A DNA stretch of 64,000 nt from positions 155,438 to 219,437 of the forward strand of contig BEHM01000001.1 of NCBI GenBank assembly GCA_002923315.1, read 5' to 3'. Below are positions 9,983-19,766 of this stretch, piece by piece. Numbering within the stretch: the stretch's first letter is position 1; each line of letters starts with the position of its first letter. Made by a program: the position numbers and the translations under genes. The notes below the pieces were generated by a model. The model did no database searches. It was not told the origin of the DNA and saw only the letters and a program-made list of their open reading frames with translations. The stretch is from a bacterium HR10. Its GTDB lineage: Bacteria; Acidobacteriota; Blastocatellia; HR10.

Positions 9983-10939
9983 TCATCGAGGCGGATAATA
10001 GATGAACTTGTCCGTGAACCACTGACTCTCGAAGGCGTACACGCTCGGCAGCGGGCGAAACGGCGCAGCCAGACGGACCGCATTGATGGCCGCCCGATCC
10101 AGCGCCGGGATGCCCGAGGATTGTCGCAGCCGCAATTGCAGGAGTCGTCCATCCCGCGCGACTTCGAAGACGACAATCACCGTCGCCGGGGCTTGCAGCA
10201 GGTTCGCCTCCGGAGGGATGAACCAGCGTTGCTGGATCGCGCGCTCCAAATACGCGCGATACTCTTCCATGGCGGCGACGGCTTGAGCATTCACCGACGG
10301 CGGGCCCTCCAAGGTCACGCCCGATTGTGGGTTGCTGAACGATTCCACCGAAGCCGGAGCGCTGCTGCCGCGAAGCGCGGCGAGGATGGATTCTGGAATG
10401 GCGTCGCGACGACGATCGAGCGCTTCTCCGTGAGACCCCGGGGCCGGGAGCGTCGGGGCCAGGCGCGGATCCGCCCGCGCTTCCCGAGCAGATGAACCGG
10501 CCAGGGGGCGAGAGGCTGGCGGCTTGTCCTCGATCAGCTCCGGCAGCGCGCGACCTCGGCCACTCACCTTCGGCAGCGAGGACGAGCCCGTGGGATTCGG
10601 GTTCGGCTCTCCACGCGCGATCGTCGTGCGTTCGGAGAGAAATTCGGGATGTCGCGGCGGACGCGCAGCTTCCACCCCTCCAAGTTGCCGAATCACCTCC
10701 GGCGGAGGCGCGTAGAAGGGCTTATCCAGCTCGATGATCTCCGCGCGGGGGTATCCGACTGCGGCCCGTCCCTCTCCCTCCGCCGAAGCAGGCGGCGGTG
10801 GAGAGGCTCCCCACAACGAGATCACCAGAGCGAGGGCCAGATGGAGCAGCAGCGAGATCACCCCACCGACGCGCGCTTCCCGCGTCAGGCGAGACGTCTC
10901 ACTCAGGGCGAGGGCCGTCTGGAAGGAGAGGTGCTCCAT
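9983..10939 (-). CDS. TonB-family energy transducer
   Basis: The 318-residue protein has the TonB plan: short cytoplasmic N-terminus, one membrane helix (residues ~24-44, GGVISLLLHLALALVISLWG), a long proline-rich periplasmic linker and a C-terminal TonB_C domain (~225-318) with VIVVFEVARDGRLLQLRL and the IPALDRAAINAVR segment. TonB proteins pass proton-motive energy from ExbB/ExbD to outer-membrane receptors. No exbB, exbD or receptor is adjacent, so the partner is unknown. It lies between the oxidoreductase gene and the miaA peptide on the same strand. Confidence 0.85.
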   Translation of the reverse strand: MEHLSFQTALALSETSRLTREARVGGVISLLLHLALALVISLWGASPPPPASAEGEGRAAVGYPRAEIIELDKPFYAPPPEVIRQLGGVEAARPPRHPEFLSERTTIARGEPNPNPTGSSSLPKVSGRGRALPELIEDKPPASRPLAGSSAREARADPRLAPTLPAPGSHGEALDRRRDAIPESILAALRGSSAPASVESFSNPQSGVTLEGPPSVNAQAVAAMEEYRAYLERAIQQRWFIPPEANLLQAPATVIVVFEVARDGRLLQLRLRQSSGIPALDRAAINAVRLAAPFRPLPSVYAFESQWFTDKFIYYPPR

Positions 10940-11060
10940 CTGCCCATCCTTTCATCCCAGCCGAGCGCGCGCAGTGCAATTCCGCCGACGGCTTCTTCTC
11001 ACTGAGCGCTGCTTCGTGATCGGAAACACTCACAATGATAGCCCGGAGCCTGGCGCCAAA

Positions 11061-12014
11061 TCAACCGATCCCCACGCGGTGCCCATGTGCTTCGATCGCC
11101 GCGAGAATGCGCAACGCCAGCGCCAGCGCCTTGCGTCCATCCTCGCCGCTCACCAAAGGAGGCGTCCCTTCGCGCACGCACCTCAGAAAAGACTGAAGCT
11201 GCGCGCGCAGCGGCTCGTCTTTCGCCACCGGAACGCGCTCGGTGACGATGCGCGGGCGCTGGCCGAGAGCGGAGGGGGTCACGAGGCGATAGACCTCCAG
11301 CTCCTGGCGGGTGTAGTCCAGGGAGAGATACGCATTCGGTTGAAAGATCCGGAGCTTTCGCACCTTCTCCCGCGAGATGCGGCTCGCCGTCACGTTGGCG
11401 ACGCAGCCGTTGGCGAACTCCAGCCGCGCATTGGCGATGTCCACGCGGTCGGTCAGAATGGGGACGCCCACAGCGTAAATCGCCCGAACGTCGGCCTGGA
11501 CCAGAGAGAGCAAGATGTCCAGATCGTGAATCATCAGGTCGAGGACGACGTCAATGTCCAAGCTGCGCTCGGTGAACTCGCCCAGGCGATGGACCTCGAA
11601 GAACTTGGGCTCGAAGACGAGCGCCGCCAGCGCTCGCACTGCCGGGTTGAAGCGCTCCAGGTGCCCGACCTGCAGGAGCGCTCCCGTCTCCCGCGCCCAC
11701 CGGATCATGCGCTCAGCCTCTTCCAAGGTACGCGCCATCGGCTTCTCCACGAGGACGGCCACACCATGTTTCAGGAACTCGCAGGCGATCTCACAGTGGC
11801 TCTCGGTCGGGACAGCGATGCTCACAGCATCCACCCGGTCGAGAAGCTCTCGATAATCGGCGTAGTACCGGACGGCGTATTGCGCGGCGATCTGCTCGCC
11901 CCGCGTCCGATCCGTGTCGCACACGCCGACGAGCGTGGCCTCCGGGAGCGAGGTGTAGATTCGCACATGCTCTTTCCCAATACGCCCCACGCCGATGACC
12001 GCCACGCGCGTCAT
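11061..12014 (-). CDS. Gfo/Idh/MocA-family NAD(P)-dependent oxidoreductase
   Basis: The N-terminus VIGVGRIGKEHVRIY is a Rossmann dinucleotide-binding loop. The segments VSIAVPTESHCEIA and VLVEKPMARTLEEAERM carry the family's EKP motif, in which lysine acts in catalysis. The second half is the alpha/beta substrate-binding domain. Length, 317 residues, is typical. Members oxidise or reduce sugars, inositols or related compounds; the substrate cannot be read from the sequence. It is divergent from the glycosyltransferase gene at 12106, so a sugar-related role is possible but unproven. Confidence 0.88.
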   Translation of the reverse strand: MTRVAVIGVGRIGKEHVRIYTSLPEATLVGVCDTDRTRGEQIAAQYAVRYYADYRELLDRVDAVSIAVPTESHCEIACEFLKHGVAVLVEKPMARTLEEAERMIRWARETGALLQVGHLERFNPAVRALAALVFEPKFFEVHRLGEFTERSLDIDVVLDLMIHDLDILLSLVQADVRAIYAVGVPILTDRVDIANARLEFANGCVANVTASRISREKVRKLRIFQPNAYLSLDYTRQELEVYRLVTPSALGQRPRIVTERVPVAKDEPLRAQLQSFLRCVREGTPPLVSGEDGRKALALALRILAAIEAHGHRVGIG

Positions 12015-12105
12015 CGCGCGTCAAGTGTAATGAAGTCCGGTCCGGGGGAGCAAGCGATGCGCCGCCATAAGCACCGCGCTCCCTCACCTGCATGCTTCAG
12101 CGAGC

Positions 12106-13803
12106 TTGCCCGCTCAAGAGGACTCCCCGCATAATCTCCGTTCAGTGCTCGCGCGCCGGCTGCAGAGGGAGATGGGATGGCCGCTCCTGCTGGCGGGACT
12201 GTGCGGGCTCTTCTTCTTCCACCGCTTGGGCGCGATAGCCCTCATCGGTCCCGATGAACCGCGGTATGCCCAGGTCGCTCGAGAGATGCTGGCCCGCCGA
12301 GATCCCATCACTCCGACAATCGGCGGACAGCCCTGGCTGGAGAAGCCCGCCCTCACCTACTGGTTGATGGCCCTCAGCATGCGGGCCCTGGGCATCAGCG
12401 AGTTCGCGGCTCGATTGCCCTCGGCGCTGCTGGCGACAGCCATGGCCTTCTTTCTCTACAGCGTGGGACGGCGGGTTCACTCTCCCCTCTATGGATTCTT
12501 CGCCGCGTGCTGTTTCATCGTGACACCAATGGCCTTCGGCTTCGCGCGCGGCGCGACGACCGATATGCCGTTCTCGGCGACACTCACGGCCGGCTTGTGC
12601 CTCCTCTTCCTCGCCTCAGAGACGACTGCGCCTCGACGACGATCCCAGCTCTTCATCGCAGCCGGCTTCTGCTTTGGCCTCGCTGTCCTCGCGAAGGGGC
12701 TCATCGGAGTGCTCTTCCCAATCCTGATTGTGGGAAGCTCCCTCCTCCTTCGCCGATCGCTGAGGATATTCCCGCGAGGGCGAGAGCTCGCCTGGAGCGG
12801 ACTCGTATTCCTGCTCACGTGTGCCAGCTGGTATGGCCCCATGCTCGCGCGGCACGGATGGCGATTCATCAACGAGTTCTTCATCGAGCACCACATCCAA
12901 CGTTACACGACCGAACGATTTCAACATCCCGGCCCTGTGTATTACTACCTCCCCGTTCTGCTTGTCGGCATGTTCCCGTGGACGCCCCTGCTCCTTCTGG
13001 CCATCGCGCGGCTTCTCAGAGAACGATGCAGCGTCACCTCGAGCGAGGATTCCGAGCCTTCATCCCTTATACGCCTCAGGGTGTTCGCGGCCCTGTGGAT
13101 CGCCTGGCCCTTCCTCTTCTTCTCTTTCTCTCAGTCCAAGCTTCCGGGCTATCTGTTGCCCGTCATCCCAGCTGCAGCTCTCTTGGCTGCTGCCGAACTG
13201 CTCCGCATATGGGGGGCACCTCCGGACCGCGCGATGAGGCTGTGGGCGATCTCACTCCCGATCTTCTTCTTCGCCATTGCTGAGGCGGCGCTTCTTTATG
13301 CCCGACGAGAGCTCGGGGATGTCAACTCCATGAAGCCCCTCTTGCTGTGGGGAATCAGAGGAGGAGCTTTGGCCGGAATCGGACTGGCGCTCGCCGCTCG
13401 ACAGAGGGCCCTCATTCTCCTCATCCTCTCGATGTGCGTCGCGGGTGTGCCCATATTGCTCACAATCTTCCAACCCGCGATTGAGAGGAAAGAATCCCAT
13501 CGAACCGTAGCCGAGATCGCTCTGAGAAATTTCCAGCCCGGGGAGAGACTCATCGGGTACGGTTGGTTCCACCATACGTTGACCTTTTACACCAATGCGC
13601 GCTCGATCTATGATGAGCACGGGAGAGTCCGCATCATCTTCTCCCAAAAAGAGTTGTTGGAAATCGCGCGCGATCTCGGCTCCGTGCTCGTGGTAACCCG
13701 ACAGCGCCACGTGCGCGAGCTTCGCAGCTCCCCTGGGTTCGACGTTGAGCTGGTCGGGTCAGATGGCGAATACTGCATTGTGAGGCTCAAAGTGCTGAAA
13801 TAA
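12106..13803 (+). CDS. ArnT/PMT-like (GT39/GT83) membrane glycosyltransferase
   Basis: A 565-residue multi-spanning protein of the ArnT/dolichyl-phosphate-mannose transferase type, which moves a sugar from a polyprenyl-phosphate carrier to lipid or protein on the periplasmic side. The first loop holds the acidic motif GPDEPRYAQVAREM and the EKPALTYWL motif, then about 11 hydrophobic helices and a soluble C-terminal part. Acceptor and sugar are unknown. The start is uncertain: the frame opens at TTG 12106, with GTG 12145 and ATG 12172 as alternatives. G+C seems slightly lower than in neighbouring genes. Confidence 0.85.
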   Translation: MPAQEDSPHNLRSVLARRLQREMGWPLLLAGLCGLFFFHRLGAIALIGPDEPRYAQVAREMLARRDPITPTIGGQPWLEKPALTYWLMALSMRALGISEFAARLPSALLATAMAFFLYSVGRRVHSPLYGFFAACCFIVTPMAFGFARGATTDMPFSATLTAGLCLLFLASETTAPRRRSQLFIAAGFCFGLAVLAKGLIGVLFPILIVGSSLLLRRSLRIFPRGRELAWSGLVFLLTCASWYGPMLARHGWRFINEFFIEHHIQRYTTERFQHPGPVYYYLPVLLVGMFPWTPLLLLAIARLLRERCSVTSSEDSEPSSLIRLRVFAALWIAWPFLFFSFSQSKLPGYLLPVIPAAALLAAAELLRIWGAPPDRAMRLWAISLPIFFFAIAEAALLYARRELGDVNSMKPLLLWGIRGGALAGIGLALAARQRALILLILSMCVAGVPILLTIFQPAIERKESHRTVAEIALRNFQPGERLIGYGWFHHTLTFYTNARSIYDEHGRVRIIFSQKELLEIARDLGSVLVVTRQRHVRELRSSPGFDVELVGSDGEYCIVRLKVLK

Positions 13804-13853
13804 CTGGGGCTTAACGAAGCCCGGAGAGGGTGGGGCGAGGCCAATCCATGCTC

Positions 13854-13882
13854 TTGACAAAGTCAGAAAATCTCACTATATT
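13854..13882 (+). promoter_or_regulatory. sigma-70-type promoter for hsp20
   Basis: TTGACA (13854-13859), a 17-bp spacer and TATATT (13877-13882), about 50 bp before the hsp20 ATG. The predicted leader contains AAAGTT and AACTTT arms just before the ribosome site. There is no sigma-32-like or CIRCE element. Confidence 0.8.
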
Positions 13883-13934
13883 CATATCAGGAAAGTTGAG
13901 CGGATAAAACGAAACTTTTGGGAGGTGAGGGGCT

Positions 13935-14447
13935 ATGCTGGCGAGATGGCGACCGTTTGATGAGTTCTTCAATCTCTACCGGGACATTGACAACATGTTC
14001 CGCCGGGTCTTCTATGATCTGACCCGGGATCTTGAAGAGTGGTTCGCGCCTCGGTCCGAGGAGGAGGGGCTTCCTCGGCTGTCCAGCTCGTGGATTCCAG
14101 TCGAAGCGTTCGTAGATCAGGGGAAGCTGCATCTGCGGGTGGAGGTGCCGGGTGTGGACCCGAAGGACCTGGACATCAGCGTGACGGGCAATCAGCTCAC
14201 GATTCGCGGTCGCAAGACTTTTGATCGGAAGGTCGAGGAAGCCAACTTCATCCGTCGGGAGATCGCCTATGGGAGCTTCGAGCGGGTGATCCCGCTGCCT
14301 GAGGGTGTCAATACGGACCAGATTGAGGCGACCTATCGGAATGGCGTCCTGGAGTTGGTGATGCCAGCTCCGGCGGCGCTGGAGGTGAAGAAGGTCCAGG
14401 TGAAGGTGTTGGAGGCTCCCCGGGCGGCCGAGGCGGCGGCCAAGTGA
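13935..14447 (+). CDS. small heat-shock protein, Hsp20 family
   Basis: ATP-independent holdase chaperone that binds unfolding proteins. The 170-residue protein has an N-terminal region rich in aromatics (MLARWRPFDEFFNLYRDIDNMF), an alpha-crystallin domain from ~50 to 145 with HLRVEVPGVDPKDLDISV and the closing motif YRNGVLELVMP, and a short alanine-rich tail. The ribosome site GGGAGGTGAGG is strong. A consensus promoter lies upstream and an intrinsic terminator follows, so it is a single-gene unit. Confidence 0.95.
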   Translation: MLARWRPFDEFFNLYRDIDNMFRRVFYDLTRDLEEWFAPRSEEEGLPRLSSSWIPVEAFVDQGKLHLRVEVPGVDPKDLDISVTGNQLTIRGRKTFDRKVEEANFIRREIAYGSFERVIPLPEGVNTDQIEATYRNGVLELVMPAPAALEVKKVQVKVLEAPRAAEAAAK

Positions 14448-14455
14448 GGAAGGTC

Positions 14456-14493
14456 ATCCCCCTCTCCCAAGTGGGGAGGGGGATTTTGTTTTT
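14456..14493 (+). terminator. intrinsic terminator after hsp20
   Basis: A G/C-rich hairpin (ATCCCCCTC arm, GAGGGGGAT arm, one bulged base) is followed directly by a T-rich run (TTTTGTTTTT), 9 bp after the hsp20 stop. Confidence 0.8.
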
Positions 14494-14498
14494 CATGC

Positions 14499-14528
14499 TT
14501 GACAAAGAGGGCCTTTCCTCCATATACT
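14499..14528 (+). promoter_or_regulatory. sigma-70-type promoter for rpoD
   Basis: TTGACA (14499-14504), an 18-bp spacer and TATACT (14523-14528). It starts immediately after the hsp20 terminator. The implied rpoD leader is about 65 nt if GTG 14603 is the start, or about 205 nt if ATG 14741 is used. Confidence 0.75.
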
Positions 14529-14602
14529 CAGATGGTTCTGTAGAGAGGGTGGGAGTCTCAGGCACCCGGCGGGTTGTCGGAGAGCGCGTGTGGGGGTGAG
14601 GC

Positions 14603-16339
14603 GTGCCGCCTGGGTGCTGTGGGGAAGTGGGACCCTCTGTGCGGGACCGAACTTCGGTCGCTTCGTTGGAAGAGCAACGTGCGAAGGCGACCCGACATCC
14701 AGTAAGCGTGGGGCAGATTCTGAAGAAGACGAGAACGCATATGGAGACCTTACTGGAATCCATTGATGATGAACTCCTCATGGAGGAAGATCCGTCCTCT
14801 CTGGAGGAGGGATTCTCCCGTGAGGACCTTCTGGACTTCGCCTATCCCGAGGAGGAGTTTGAAGAGGGATTGGAGGGCCTCTCCGAGGGCGAGGCGTTAG
14901 AGGAGGAGATTGCGGGAGAGGGAGAGATCGAGGAGGTCGAGGCGGTTGATGCGATTCGGACGTATTTTCGGGAGATCGCCTCGACGCCCCTGCTGACGCA
15001 GGAAGGGGAGGTCATGCTGGCCAAGCGCATTGAGCGCGGGCAGCGCATGGTGCGGAAGGCCCTCTCTCGTTCGCCGATCGCCGTCATGGAGCTTTTGGCG
15101 CTGGGCGAACGGCTGCGGAAAGGGGAGATCGAGCTGGAGGAGTTTGTGGATACGGAGGCTGAGGCCTCGTCCGAGGAGCGGGTGCGTCAGTTGAGGGCGC
15201 AGGTGTTGCACACTCTGGACGAGGTGAAGAAGCTCTATCGGCGCTGTCGCTCGCAGGCGGAGCGGCTGCGGACGCTTCGCAAGGAGGGGGCGCGTCGGCG
15301 TCGGTTGCTGCGCCAATTTCAGAAGACGCGGGTTCAGCTCTCGCGCAAGATTCGGGAACTAGACCTGACGCCCTCGGTGCGCGAGCGGCTCATCGCGAAG
15401 ATTCGGCAGGCTGCTGAGGAGCTGCGGCAAGCTCGCGAGGAGTTAGCGCAAGCCGAGGCTGCCGCCGGGCGAAGCCGGCGGAAGTCGGCCGAGGCGCTCG
15501 CGCGCCTGCGTGCGGCCCGACGGCGGGTGCGGGAGTTGGAGGAGCAATACGGTGTAGCGCTTCAAGACCCGGCTCGAACGTTGGAGCGGATCACCCGGGG
15601 CGAGCAGCAGTCGGAGCAGGCGAAGCGCGAGTTGACGGAAGCGAACTTGCGTTTGGTGATCGCCTTCGCCAAGCGATATGCGCATTTGGGGCTGCCGTTG
15701 CTCGATCTCATTCAGGAGGGGAACATCGGGCTCATGAAGGCGGTCGAGAAGTTCGACTATCGGCGGGGGTACAAGTTCTCGACGTATGCCGTGTGGTGGA
15801 TTCGACAGGCGATTCGGCGGGCGATTTCAGACAAGGCGCGGACGATTCGCCTCCCCGTGCACGTGACCGATACGTTGGAGCGCGTCCGGCAAGTGACGCG
15901 GGAGCTGAGTGAGAAGTTGGGACGGGAGCCGACGCCGGCCGAGATCGCGCGGAAGGTGGGGATCACGACCGAGAAGTTGCGACAACTGATGGAGGCCGCG
16001 CAGGGACCCGTCTCCTTGGAGACGCCCATGTTTGAGAACGAAGAGGTCCGGCTCGGTCATCTCATCCCGGACAAGAGCTCTAACAACCCCATTGAGTTGG
16101 CGATCCAAAATAACCTCAAGCGCGTGACGGAGGAATCGTTGAAGGTGCTGACGCCGCGCGAGCAGACGATCATCCGCATGCGGTTCGGCCTCAATCCGCA
16201 GGGGGAGGAATACACGCTGGAGGAGATCGGCAAGCATCTGGGCGTCACGCGCGAGCGCGTCCGTCAGATCGAGGCCCGGGCCTTGGCGAAACTGCGACAT
16301 CCGGCGATCAGTTCCAAGCTCAAGTCCTTCCTGGGTTGA
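14603..16339 (+). CDS. rpoD: RNA polymerase primary sigma factor
   Basis: Directs RNA polymerase to housekeeping promoters. Regions run in order: an acidic N-terminus, region 1.2 ([17 protein letters not shown]), a charged coiled-coil non-conserved stretch (~170-330), region 2 ([32 protein letters not shown] and [13 protein letters not shown]), region 3, and region 4 ending with the [18 protein letters not shown] helix-turn-helix. The classic region 1.1 is short or absent. Start is uncertain: GTG 14603 follows GGGGGTGAGG, while ATG 14741 ([13 protein letters not shown]) is an alternative. The promoters noted in this window fit such a sigma factor. Confidence 0.95.
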   Translation: MPPGCCGEVGPSVRDRTSVASLEEQRAKATRHPVSVGQILKKTRTHMETLLESIDDELLMEEDPSSLEEGFSREDLLDFAYPEEEFEEGLEGLSEGEALEEEIAGEGEIEEVEAVDAIRTYFREIASTPLLTQEGEVMLAKRIERGQRMVRKALSRSPIAVMELLALGERLRKGEIELEEFVDTEAEASSEERVRQLRAQVLHTLDEVKKLYRRCRSQAERLRTLRKEGARRRRLLRQFQKTRVQLSRKIRELDLTPSVRERLIAKIRQAAEELRQAREELAQAEAAAGRSRRKSAEALARLRAARRRVRELEEQYGVALQDPARTLERITRGEQQSEQAKRELTEANLRLVIAFAKRYAHLGLPLLDLIQEGNIGLMKAVEKFDYRRGYKFSTYAVWWIRQAIRRAISDKARTIRLPVHVTDTLERVRQVTRELSEKLGREPTPAEIARKVGITTEKLRQLMEAAQGPVSLETPMFENEEVRLGHLIPDKSSNNPIELAIQNNLKRVTEESLKVLTPREQTIIRMRFGLNPQGEEYTLEEIGKHLGVTRERVRQIEARALAKLRHPAISSKLKSFLG

Positions 16340-16344
16340 GAGCT

Positions 16345-17553
16345 ATGGGAGAGCGGATGGAGGGGTTCCATACCGGACAGGAGGCTTCATCCTATTCGAC
16401 TATGGCGAAAAACGATCTCATCCTGATCGAGGGCGTGTTGGAGGTCCTGCCCGAAGGGCATGGCTTTCTGCTCTCGCCCGAGAATGGCTACATTCCCAGC
16501 CCGGACGACATCTACGTCGCGCAATCGCAGATCCGTCGGTTCAAGATGCGCACGGGCGATGTCGTGTGTGGGCTCTGTCGCCCGCCCCACGATGATGAGC
16601 GGTATTTCGCTCTGGTGCGGGTGGAGACGATCAATGGGGAGCCTCCGGACAAGCGGCGCGAGACGCCGCCTTTTGAGACGTTGGTCCCGCTGTTCCCGGA
16701 GGAGCGATTCCGCCTGGAGACGACGCCGGATAACCTCTCGGCGCGGGTGATGGATCTGTTGACCCCGATCGGGAAGGGGCAGCGCGGTCTGATCGTGGCT
16801 CCGCCGCGCACGGGGAAGACGATGCTCCTGCAGACGATCGCCAATTCGATCACCCGCAATCATCCGGAGGTGAAGTTGATCGTTCTCCTGATTGACGAGC
16901 GTCCGGAGGAGGTCACCGATTGGGAGCGCAAGGTGCATGGGGAGATCGTCGCCTCCACCTTCGATCAGCCCGCAGAGCGGCATGCGCGCGTGGCGGAGAT
17001 CGTCCTGGAGAAGGCCAAGCGGCTGGTCGAGTATGGGAACGATGTGGTGATCCTGTTGGATTCCATCACCCGCTTGGCGCGCGCGCACAACTCCATCGTG
17101 GAGCGGAGCGGTCGGACGCTGACCGGGGGGATTGATGCCAGCGCCATGGAGAAGCCGAAGCGCTTCTTCGGCGCCGCGCGCAATCTGGAGGATGCGGGCA
17201 GTCTCACCATCATCGCCACGGCGCTCATTGATACGGGATCGCGCATGGACCAGGTCATCTTCGAGGAGTTCAAGGGGACGGGCAACATGGAGATTCACCT
17301 GGACCGTGCGTTGGCGGACAAGCGCGTCTTCCCGGCCATTGACATCCATCGGTCGGGGACGCGGCGGGAGGAGTTGCTCATCCCGCCTCAGGATTTGAAT
17401 CGCATCATCGTCCTGCGCCGTGTTCTGGCCACGCTCTCGCCGGTGGAGGCCATGCAGCTCATGCTGGAGCGCCTGGCGAAGACGAAGACGAACGCGGAGT
17501 TCTTGAATTCGCTCCAAGTCGAATCGGAGCGAGCCGCCTCGTCGCGACGCTGA
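16345..17553 (+). CDS. rho: transcription termination factor Rho
   Basis: Hexameric RNA-dependent ATPase that ends transcription. The RNA-binding cold-shock-like domain is clear ([29 protein letters not shown]). The ATPase domain has Walker A APPRTGKT (~152-159), [12 protein letters not shown] and the Q/R-loop region [16 protein letters not shown]. The N-terminal helix-bundle Rho_N domain of E. coli Rho is missing: only about 20 unstructured residues precede the cold-shock fold. Candidate starts are TTG 16336 (overlapping the rpoD stop), ATG 16345 and ATG 16357. It directly follows rpoD and is probably co-transcribed. Confidence 0.96.
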   Translation: MGERMEGFHTGQEASSYSTMAKNDLILIEGVLEVLPEGHGFLLSPENGYIPSPDDIYVAQSQIRRFKMRTGDVVCGLCRPPHDDERYFALVRVETINGEPPDKRRETPPFETLVPLFPEERFRLETTPDNLSARVMDLLTPIGKGQRGLIVAPPRTGKTMLLQTIANSITRNHPEVKLIVLLIDERPEEVTDWERKVHGEIVASTFDQPAERHARVAEIVLEKAKRLVEYGNDVVILLDSITRLARAHNSIVERSGRTLTGGIDASAMEKPKRFFGAARNLEDAGSLTIIATALIDTGSRMDQVIFEEFKGTGNMEIHLDRALADKRVFPAIDIHRSGTRREELLIPPQDLNRIIVLRRVLATLSPVEAMQLMLERLAKTKTNAEFLNSLQVESERAASSRR

Positions 17554-17634
17554 ATCCGACGCGCCCTCTCCGTCCTCCGTGAGGACGTGATCCCAGAGAT
17601 CGCGTGAAGAGGGGCTTTTCTCCCATCGGCGCTC

Positions 17635-17664
17635 TTGACGCCCTGCCCCTCAACTTCATAAAAT
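17635..17664 (+). promoter_or_regulatory. sigma-70-type promoter
   Basis: TTGACG (17635-17640), an 18-bp spacer and TAAAAT (17659-17664), 45 bp before the start of the small secreted protein gene. Confidence 0.7.
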
Positions 17665-17709
17665 GACAACCGTCAAACCACTGCTACAACAGCGAGGAGG
17701 GATGGAGCC

Positions 17710-18084
17710 ATGAGGCGAGTGATCGCATGGAGTGTCGCGCTTTCCCTGATCGTCCCATTTGTCAGCTTGTGGGCTCAAGAGCAAAAAGCCGGGCAGGCAC
17801 CGGCGCCGAAAGCGGCAGCGCGTCCGGCGCTCAAGACCCATTCCGGTGAGGTCGTCTCCGTCGACACGGCGAAGAACCAGATCGTGATCAAGCAGCGGAC
17901 GGGCAAGGAGATGACGCTGGAGGTCGCCCCGGACGCTCGGATCACGAAGGCGCGTCAGACGATCACCTTGAGTGATGTGAAGCCGGGCGATCGCGTGACC
18001 ACGCGCTGCGATGAATCTGGCGGCAAGTGCCTGCTCAAGTCCATCCGCGTCCAGGTGGCCCGAGCGGCCGCTCGGACATCGTGA
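17710..18084 (+). CDS. small secreted protein, DUF5666-like
   Basis: A 124-residue protein with a clear signal peptide (MRRVIAWSVALSLIVPFVSL, cleavage near WAQ-EQ), a proline/alanine linker and a compact beta-rich domain from ~42 to 115 (GEVVSVDTAKNQIVIKQ, then VKPGDRVTT). This pattern resembles DUF5666-like small OB-fold domains seen in periplasmic proteins; that family call is tentative. Two cysteines near the end (RCDESGGKCL) may pair in the periplasm. It has its own promoter and terminator, so it is a single-gene unit. Confidence 0.75.
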   Translation: MRRVIAWSVALSLIVPFVSLWAQEQKAGQAPAPKAAARPALKTHSGEVVSVDTAKNQIVIKQRTGKEMTLEVAPDARITKARQTITLSDVKPGDRVTTRCDESGGKCLLKSIRVQVARAAARTS

Positions 18085-18103
18085 GGATTCCCGCTAATGG
18101 GGC

Positions 18104-18159
18104 GACTCTCGTCGGGGAGATGATCCGGATCCGACGAGGGTCGTCCTGTGTTTATTTTT
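18104..18159 (+). terminator. intrinsic terminator
   Basis: A 12-bp stem (GACTCTCGTCGG at 18104-18115 with CCGACGAGGGTC at 18131-18142, one G-T pair) followed by a T-rich run ending TTTATTTTT. Confidence 0.8.
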
Positions 18160-18218
18160 GAGGCTCTCTGTAGCGGCTTCGCGATCCGAACGATCGCGCC
18201 AGGTGGAGGCGATGCCCC

Positions 18219-19763
18219 ATGCTCTTCAAGGTCGTGAGCGCGGCCACGCTTGGCATTGATGCTTATCTGGTGGAGGTCGAGGTGGATCTCTCTCCTCGGG
18301 CAGGGGATCAAGCCGGATCAGCCTTCATCATGGTGGGCTTGCCGGATGCTGCCGTTCGGGAGAGTCGCGAGCGCATTCGCGCGGCGATTCAAAATTGCGG
18401 GTTCTTCTTCCCCATTCATCGCGTCACGGTGAATCTCGCGCCGGCGGACATCAAGAAAGAGGGGTCGAGCTTTGATCTGCCGATCGCCGTAGGCATTCTC
18501 GGCGCGAACGGATATCTGGAGGGGGTGAGCCTCGAGGATGCGCTCTTTGTGGGAGAACTCTCCCTGGATGGTCGCCTCCGACCGATTCGCGGAGCCTTGC
18601 CCATCGCCGTGGCCGCGCGAGCGCGCTGTATTCGACGCCTGTTCGTGCCGGAGGAGAATGCGCGCGAGGCGGCCGTCGTCGAGGGGGTTGACGTGTACCC
18701 GGTGCGGACGCTCCCGGATCTTGTTCGGATGCTCACCGGGCAGACCTCGGCCGCTCCCCTGAAGCTCTCTCCCGGCGAGTTCTTGAGGGAGATCAATCGG
18801 TATCCTGTTGATTTCAGCGAGGTGAAGGGGCAACTGGCGGCCAAGCGCGCCATCGAGGTCGCGTGCGCCGGCGGGCACAACATCTTGATGATCGGTCCGC
18901 CGGGGAGCGGCAAGACGATGCTCGCCAAGCGGATTCCGACGATCCTGCCGCCGCTCACCTTCGAGGAAGCCATCGAGGTCACCAAGATTCACAGTGTCGC
19001 GGGATTGACCGAAGAGCGCGGTCTTGTGGTGACCCGACCATTTCGCGCCCCGCATCACACGATCAGCGATGCGGGGCTGATCGGTGGCGGCGCTATTCCC
19101 AGACCGGGGGAAGTCAGCCTCGCCCATCACGGCGTCCTCTTCTTGGATGAGCTGCCGGAGTTCGATCGCAATGTGCTCGAAGTCTTGCGGCAACCGCTGG
19201 AGGACGGGCGCGTGACGATCTCTCGCGCGGCGATGTCCTTGACGTTCCCCGCGCGGTTCATGCTGGTGGCGGCGATGAATCCCTGCCCGTGCGGATATTG
19301 GGGGTCGCGCGTGCGACAGTGCACATGCACACCGGCCATGGTCCAGCGTTACGTCTCGAAGATCTCCGGGCCGCTTCTGGACCGCATAGACATTCACATC
19401 GAGGTCCCGGCGGTGCGATTTCGGGAGCTTGCCGATGGCGCTGCCGGTGAAACCTCTCAGACCGTTCGGGAGCGCGTCATTCGTGCGCGCGAGCGGCAGG
19501 TGCGCCGCTACGTGGCCGATGGGATTTACTGCAATGCGCAGATGACGCCCCGGCTGATCCGCACCTACTGTCGGCTGGATGAATCGGCCGAGCGCCTCCT
19601 GGAACAAGCCGTCTCTCGGTTGGGGCTGTCCGCCCGCGCCTACGATCGCATCCTGAAGGTAAGCCGCACGATCGCCGATCTCGAAGAGAGCGACGTCATC
19701 CGACCGCATCATATCTCCGAGGCGATTCAGTATCGCAGTCTCGATCGCGCGTATTGGATGTGA
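18219..19763 (+). CDS. comM: YifB/ComM-family Mg chelatase-like AAA+ ATPase
   Basis: 514 residues, typical of ComM/YifB, a hexameric helicase that aids branch migration during uptake and integration of DNA. The N-terminal Lon-like domain ([10 protein letters not shown] through [21 protein letters not shown]) is followed by an Mg-chelatase AAA+ domain with Walker [14 protein letters not shown], Walker [10 protein letters not shown], and the family motifs [18 protein letters not shown] and [10 protein letters not shown] with a CxC pair. It ends 3 bp from the convergent MFS gene. comEA lies 2.3 kb away, so this part of the genome may hold competence functions. Confidence 0.93.
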   Translation: MLFKVVSAATLGIDAYLVEVEVDLSPRAGDQAGSAFIMVGLPDAAVRESRERIRAAIQNCGFFFPIHRVTVNLAPADIKKEGSSFDLPIAVGILGANGYLEGVSLEDALFVGELSLDGRLRPIRGALPIAVAARARCIRRLFVPEENAREAAVVEGVDVYPVRTLPDLVRMLTGQTSAAPLKLSPGEFLREINRYPVDFSEVKGQLAAKRAIEVACAGGHNILMIGPPGSGKTMLAKRIPTILPPLTFEEAIEVTKIHSVAGLTEERGLVVTRPFRAPHHTISDAGLIGGGAIPRPGEVSLAHHGVLFLDELPEFDRNVLEVLRQPLEDGRVTISRAAMSLTFPARFMLVAAMNPCPCGYWGSRVRQCTCTPAMVQRYVSKISGPLLDRIDIHIEVPAVRFRELADGAAGETSQTVRERVIRARERQVRRYVADGIYCNAQMTPRLIRTYCRLDESAERLLEQAVSRLGLSARAYDRILKVSRTIADLEESDVIRPHHISEAIQYRSLDRAYWM

Positions 19764-19766
19764 GCC

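Noticed and set aside
18058..18074. 16-bp palindrome around GCGGCCGC
   Set aside because: It falls within the end of the coding region for the small secreted protein and has no partner structure or neighbouring site.
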